Origin: Rhizobiaceae bacterium
GTDB taxonomy: Bacteria > Pseudomonadota > Alphaproteobacteria > Rhizobiales > Rhizobiaceae
Length of the DNA stretch: 64,000 nt
NCBI GenBank assembly: GCA_019635755.1
Contig: JAHBYW010000006.1
Location: 62,001 to 126,000 of the forward strand
Reading direction: 5' to 3'
Shown here: positions 60,106-64,000 of the stretch, in pieces
Layout: each line of letters opens with the position of its first letter
Numbering within the stretch: the stretch's first letter is position 1
The notes under the pieces: model-generated
The model's database searches: none
What the model saw: only the letters and a program-made list of their open reading frames with translations
Told to the model about the DNA's origin: nothing
Translations under genes and position numbers: made by a program

Positions 60106-61527
60106 ATGGTGACAAGGACGGTTCTTCTGTCTGGGTTCCTCGCCGCGCTTGGCGCAGGCGCTGCGAACGCGGCGATCGCACCCGAGGATTTCGAGCCTCG
60201 CCGCGAAGCGTCGGACGAGATCCGCCTGGCCCAGTCGGGCGACGTCGAGGTCTATTACGACACCCGGGGACGCCGGGTGATCGTCGATGCATGGACCGGC
60301 GAGATCCTTGCCATCCAGCCCTCGCGCCGCGAGCAGGAAACGACCGCGCGCGAGCGCCGCGACCAGCGGATGCGCGAACGCCGGAACCCCGAACGCTATT
60401 ATCTCGACGATCCGGACGACGTGGCGCGGCTGCGCCGCGACATGCAGCGCGACCTGGGGATCGTGGTCGAGCCGGACACGCGCTACAGCGCGGTCCCGGA
60501 AGACGATCTCTACCTGGGCGAGCCAGACGACTACACGCTGCGCGACCGCCGCGAGACCCGCAAGCCGATCGTCGCGCCTCCGCCGGAAAAGCGCACGGTC
60601 AAGCGGGTCGAGAAGACGGATTCCGAACCCCCGGTCGGCGACGTCATCATCGAGAATCCGATCGAACCCTCGGTCAATTTCGCAGCTCGCCGCGAGGTCG
60701 CCGAGCTGCAGGTGCTGCTAGACCGCCGCGGCGCTTCGCCCGGCGTCATCGATGGGCAGTTCGGCTCCAACGTCGACAAGGCGCTCATCGCCTATCGCGA
60801 GCTGACCGGCGAGAATCTCAAGTCGACGGATGCGGCAGGCATCAAGAAGGCGCTGGCCGAGACCGGCGGCGACGCGTTCACGACGTATACGATCACGCCC
60901 GAGGACGCGGCCGGACCCTATGTCGCCTCCGTGCCCGCCGACTACGGCCAGAAGGCCAAGCTCGACCATCTGTCCTACACATCGGTGTCGGAAATGCTGG
61001 CGGAACGCTTCCACATGGACGAGGCGTATCTGAAGTCGCTGAATCCCGAAGCCGTGTTCAACCGGCCGGGAACCACTATCCTCGTCGCCAAGACGGGTGC
61101 CGACGTGAAGGCCGAGGTGGCGCGGATCGTCGCCGACAAGGGCCGCAAGCAGGTTCGGGCCTACGACGCGGGTGGCAAGCTCGTCGCTGCCTACCCGGCA
61201 ACGATCGGGTCCTCCGACACGCCGTCGCCGACGGGAACGCATTCGGTGGCGCGCATCGCCTTCGACCCTGAATACACCTACAACCCGAACCTCAACTTCA
61301 AGCAGGGCGAAAATCACAAGGTCCTGCGCATCCCGCCCGGACCCAACGGCCCGGTGGGCTCGATCTGGATCGCGCTGTCGAAGCCGACCTACGGCATCCA
61401 CGGCACGCCCGAACCCTCCAAGATCGGCAAGACGGAAAGCCATGGCTGCGTGCGCCTGACCAACTGGGACGCGCAGGAGCTGGCCCGCATCGTCAAGGCA
61501 GGCGTCGAGGTCGAGTTCGTCGAGTAG
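60106..61527 (+). CDS. L,D-transpeptidase (YkuD) with peptidoglycan-binding domain
   Basis: 473 residues with signal peptide MVTRTVLLSGFLAALGAGAA. A charged Arg/Asp-rich linker (residues 70-180) is followed by a peptidoglycan-binding motif EVAELQVLLDRRGASPGVID and a C-terminal YkuD domain with IHGTPEPSKIGKTESHGCVR, where His and Cys of SHGCVR are catalytic. It makes 3-3 cross-links or attaches proteins in the periplasm. The ATG at 60106 has GGAG 10 nt upstream; the earlier in-frame start precedes the signal peptide and is rejected. Confidence 0.9.
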   Translation: MVTRTVLLSGFLAALGAGAANAAIAPEDFEPRREASDEIRLAQSGDVEVYYDTRGRRVIVDAWTGEILAIQPSRREQETTARERRDQRMRERRNPERYYLDDPDDVARLRRDMQRDLGIVVEPDTRYSAVPEDDLYLGEPDDYTLRDRRETRKPIVAPPPEKRTVKRVEKTDSEPPVGDVIIENPIEPSVNFAARREVAELQVLLDRRGASPGVIDGQFGSNVDKALIAYRELTGENLKSTDAAGIKKALAETGGDAFTTYTITPEDAAGPYVASVPADYGQKAKLDHLSYTSVSEMLAERFHMDEAYLKSLNPEAVFNRPGTTILVAKTGADVKAEVARIVADKGRKQVRAYDAGGKLVAAYPATIGSSDTPSPTGTHSVARIAFDPEYTYNPNLNFKQGENHKVLRIPPGPNGPVGSIWIALSKPTYGIHGTPEPSKIGKTESHGCVRLTNWDAQELARIVKAGVEVEFVE

Positions 61528-61609
61528 CGGCCGGCCGCCGCTTGGCCTGCCGCCGGTTCGCGGCTGGCTGCTGGCAGCGGGAGGCCGGCCGGCCTATACG
61601 CTGCTTCGC

Positions 61610-63130
61610 ATGAGCGCAGCAGAGATCGCCAGTCCAGCTTCGGTGCGCGAGCCCGACCCCGCACACACGTTCTGTCCGGTCGAGAGCCGGCGCTTCGTGC
61701 TGGTCGCGGCCATCCTGGCGTCATCGATGGGGTTCATCGACGGCTCCGTCGTGTCGCTGGCGATGCCGGCGATACGGCTGGATCTCGGTGCCACGCTGGC
61801 CGATGCCCAGTGGATCAACAACGCCTACATGCTCTTCCTCTCGGCGCTGGTGCTGCTTGGCGGCGCGGCAGGCGACGTCTACGGCGTGCGCAACATCTTC
61901 GCCGTCGGCATCCTGGTTTTCATGGCGACGTCGCTGGCGTGCGCGCTGTCGCCCGACGCCGATTCGCTGATCGTGATGCGAGCGCTGCAGGGAATCGGCG
62001 CGGCACTGATGGTACCCGGCAGCCTGGCGATCATCGCCAAGGCCTATCCGGCGGACGCGCGCGGCCGGGCGATCGGCCTGTGGGCCGCCTTCTCCTCGCT
62101 GACGACCGCCGCCGGCCCGTTCCTCGGCGGGCTTGTGCTGTCCTTCGGCGACGCCTGGATGTGGCGGCTCATCTTCGCCATCAACGTGCCGATCGGCCTG
62201 GTGGCGCTCGCCATGCTCTATCTGCGCGTGCCGCAAGACCGGCCGTCGGCGAAGCGCCGGCTCGACCTGCCCGGCGCGCTGCTGGCGACGCTGAGTCTCG
62301 GGCTGCTCGCCTGGGGCCTCACCAGCCTCGGGATGGCCGCGGACGCCCGCGTCGCTCCTCCCGCCGCATGGCTGGGTGGCGGCGTCGTTCTCGGCCTCGC
62401 CTTCATCCTCTGGGAGCGGCGAACTCCGTCGCCGATGGTCAAGCTCGGCCTGTTCCGGTCGAACGCGTTCTCGGGCGCAAATTTCTACACGCTGGTGCTC
62501 TTCCTGGCGCTGGGGGCGGTGCTGTTCTTCCTGCCGATGACGCTGGTCTCGGCCTGGGGCGTCAGCGAACTGGAAGCAAGCCTCGTCGCGCTGCCGCTGT
62601 CGGCCTGCATCGCACTCTTCTCCGGCGCTGCCGGCCGCCTCGCCGACCGGATCGGGCCGCGCATGCCGCTGACGGTCGGCGCGCTGCTGATGACGCTTTC
62701 CTACGGACTGCTCGCGCTCACCATGCCGCTGATGCAGCTGTGGACGGTGACGCTGCCGGTGATGCTGCTGCAGGGCTTCGGCATGGCGCTGCTCGTCTCG
62801 CCGCTGTCGGCCGCGGTCATGCTGGCGACGCCGGACAGCGACACCGGACTTGCCTCCGGCGTCAACAACGCGGTGGCGCGCGCGGCAGGCCTGATCGCGG
62901 TCGCCGGCCTCGGCTCAGCCGCCGGCCTGGTCTTCGCCGGCGTGATGGGCGACGCGGCGCCCGGCGTCGAGTTCGGCGTTGCGCCCGAGCCGGCGCTTCC
63001 GGCGCAGGTCGAGGTTCTGCGCGTGGTCGCCAGCAATCACGCGTTCCAGGTGGTCGCCTATACGGCGTCGGCGCTGTGCCTCGCCTCGGCTTTCATCGCC
63101 TGGTGGACGCAGCCTTCCAAGCGGCGCTGA
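61610..63130 (+). CDS. MFS drug/metabolite exporter, DHA2 (EmrB/QacA) family
   Basis: 506 residues, consistent with 14 transmembrane segments. ILASSMGFIDGSVVSLAMPA is TM1 with motif D1, QWINNAYMLFLSALVLLGGA is TM2, and RALQGIGAALMVPGSLAII and WAAFSSLTTAAGPFLGGLVL are motifs B and C of proton-driven exporters. No EmrA-like adaptor is adjacent. Substrate unknown. Confidence 0.9.
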   Translation: MSAAEIASPASVREPDPAHTFCPVESRRFVLVAAILASSMGFIDGSVVSLAMPAIRLDLGATLADAQWINNAYMLFLSALVLLGGAAGDVYGVRNIFAVGILVFMATSLACALSPDADSLIVMRALQGIGAALMVPGSLAIIAKAYPADARGRAIGLWAAFSSLTTAAGPFLGGLVLSFGDAWMWRLIFAINVPIGLVALAMLYLRVPQDRPSAKRRLDLPGALLATLSLGLLAWGLTSLGMAADARVAPPAAWLGGGVVLGLAFILWERRTPSPMVKLGLFRSNAFSGANFYTLVLFLALGAVLFFLPMTLVSAWGVSELEASLVALPLSACIALFSGAAGRLADRIGPRMPLTVGALLMTLSYGLLALTMPLMQLWTVTLPVMLLQGFGMALLVSPLSAAVMLATPDSDTGLASGVNNAVARAAGLIAVAGLGSAAGLVFAGVMGDAAPGVEFGVAPEPALPAQVEVLRVVASNHAFQVVAYTASALCLASAFIAWWTQPSKRR

Positions 63131-63173
63131 GGCGCGACTGGCGATGCGGTGCGGGGTGCCGGTGGGCTGACGA

Positions 63174-64000
63174 TCAGCGCGCGACGGACGCGACGGTCAG
63201 CTTGCCTTCATTGTCGTCATTGAGGAGCTGGTCGATGCGGTCGCGTTCGCTCTTGAACGCTTCCAACTCGCCATCCTTAAGCACGCGGCCGACCGGGAGG
63301 CGCACGCGCATCGGGTCGACCTTGGTGCCGTTGACGATCAGTTCGTAGTGCAGGTGATTGCCCGTCGACAGGCCGGTCGAGCCGACATAGCCGATGATCT
63401 GGCCCTGTCGCACGCGGGCGCCCGGCGTGATGCCCTTCGCGAACGCGCTCTGGTGATTGTACGAGGTCTCGTAGCCGTTGGCGTGTCGGATGAGGGTCTG
63501 GCGACCGTAGCCACCGGCCCAGCCGGCCTTCTCGACAACGCCGTTGCCCGACGCGATGATCGGCGTGCCGTGCGGGGCGGCCCAGTCGACGCCCGTATGC
63601 ATCTTCACATAGCCGAGGATCGGATGCTTGCGACCGCCGAAGCCGGAGCGGAACTTGCCATTGGGCAGCGGATTGCGCAGCAGAAACTGGCGGGCGCTGC
63701 GGCCGTCCTCGTCGAAATAGTCGATGGCGCCGTCCGCCATCTGGAAACGATAGAGCTTGCGCGTGTTGCCGGCGAAGGACGAGGCGACATAGAGCAGCTC
63801 GGAATCGTCCGAATCCTCCGACGATTCGCCCTTCGGTTGCGAGAAGAACACCTCGACCGTGTCAGTCGGATTGAGGCGCGACTGGAAGTCGACCTCGGAG
63901 GCGAGCAGCTTGATCAGCTGGCGCGTCATGCCCTTCGACATGCCGTAGGAATAGGCCGCCTGGTAGATGCCGTCATAGACCGACGGCAGCTCGCTGCGGA
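63174..64000 (-). CDS. M23-family metallopeptidase, 5' partial
   Basis: 275 residues are visible; the frame stays open to the window end, so the N terminus lies beyond 64000. SGFGGRKHPILGYVKMHTGV and DWAAPHG carry the first zinc His and Asp of the LytM/M23 domain; STGLSTGNHLHYEL carries the H-x-H pair. It should cleave peptidoglycan cross-links in the periplasm or act on cell division. A preceding Ser/Asp-rich stretch (ESSEDSDDSE) is a linker. Confidence 0.9.
   Translation of the reverse strand, partial: RSELPSVYDGIYQAAYSYGMSKGMTRQLIKLLASEVDFQSRLNPTDTVEVFFSQPKGESSEDSDDSELLYVASSFAGNTRKLYRFQMADGAIDYFDEDGRSARQFLLRNPLPNGKFRSGFGGRKHPILGYVKMHTGVDWAAPHGTPIIASGNGVVEKAGWAGGYGRQTLIRHANGYETSYNHQSAFAKGITPGARVRQGQIIGYVGSTGLSTGNHLHYELIVNGTKVDPMRVRLPVGRVLKDGELEAFKSERDRIDQLLNDDNEGKLTVASVAR

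Noticed and set aside
63124-63180. Inverted repeat GCGCTGA / TCAGCGC spanning the two convergent stop codons
   Set aside because: Arms of 7 bp with a 43-nt loop are weak and partly forced by the stop codons; not called a terminator.

Overview
The window is GC-rich chromosomal DNA from an alphaproteobacterium, most likely Hyphomicrobiales and close to Mesorhizobium or other Phyllobacteriaceae. The support is the gene order lysC-ptsP...prfA-prmC-DUF4167-clpB, the argJ-GNAT-mutT and comF/methyltransferase/grxC/nitrilase/DUF1178 blocks, a Flp pilin, an alphaproteobacterial RpoH-type promoter in front of clpB, and the density of ABC and TRAP uptake systems. No tRNA, rRNA, insertion sequence, prophage or CRISPR array was seen.

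Layout. (1) 1-15058, plus strand: a large catabolic island. It holds two sugar-type ABC permeases, an SMP-30 lactonase, a 2-hydroxyacid dehydrogenase, three SDRs, a lambda-crystallin/3-hydroxyacyl-CoA-type dehydrogenase, a BKACE enzyme, a HpcH/HpaI aldolase, a complete polar amino-acid-type ABC importer, a 2-oxoacid dehydrogenase E1 alpha/beta pair with a free-standing lipoyl domain, and a FAH-family hydrolase. Together they look like non-phosphorylative degradation of a sugar acid or hydroxy acid, but the substrate cannot be read from sequence. A short inverted-repeat motif recurs at three sub-operon boundaries. (2) 15096-25652, minus strand: three aldehyde dehydrogenases around a Liv-type ABC importer whose LivF subunit carries a C-terminal extension of about 340 residues with four degenerate repeats; an AraC regulator is divergent at 25800. 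(3) 26675-33822: a quinate/shikimate-to-protocatechuate module (aroE, TRAP transporter, aroQ; divergent TetR; quiC) with similar palindromes at both promoters. (4) 33843-40407: mostly housekeeping genes (DUF1178, nitrilase-family hydrolase, glutaredoxin, ComF, methyltransferase, orphan Flp pilin, MutT, GNAT, ArgJ). (5) 40611-46911: a small secreted protein, a stand-alone RAM domain protein, kynureninase with a divergent formamidase-like hydrolase, UbiG, a DUF1089 protein and an ABC-2 exporter. (6) 47105-64000: HD-GYP, LysC, PtsP, an ArsR-SRPBCC-GFA module, PrfA, PrmC, DUF4167, ClpB, a small LuxR-type HTH protein, an L,D-transpeptidase, an MFS exporter and a partial M23 peptidase.

Non-coding structure includes three palindromic mosaic elements at gene junctions (livM/livG, SBP/livH, prfA/prmC), at least two of which share a hairpin with compensatory base changes; a four-copy 24-bp tandem repeat in the aroE leader; and several operators, promoters and hairpins described individually.
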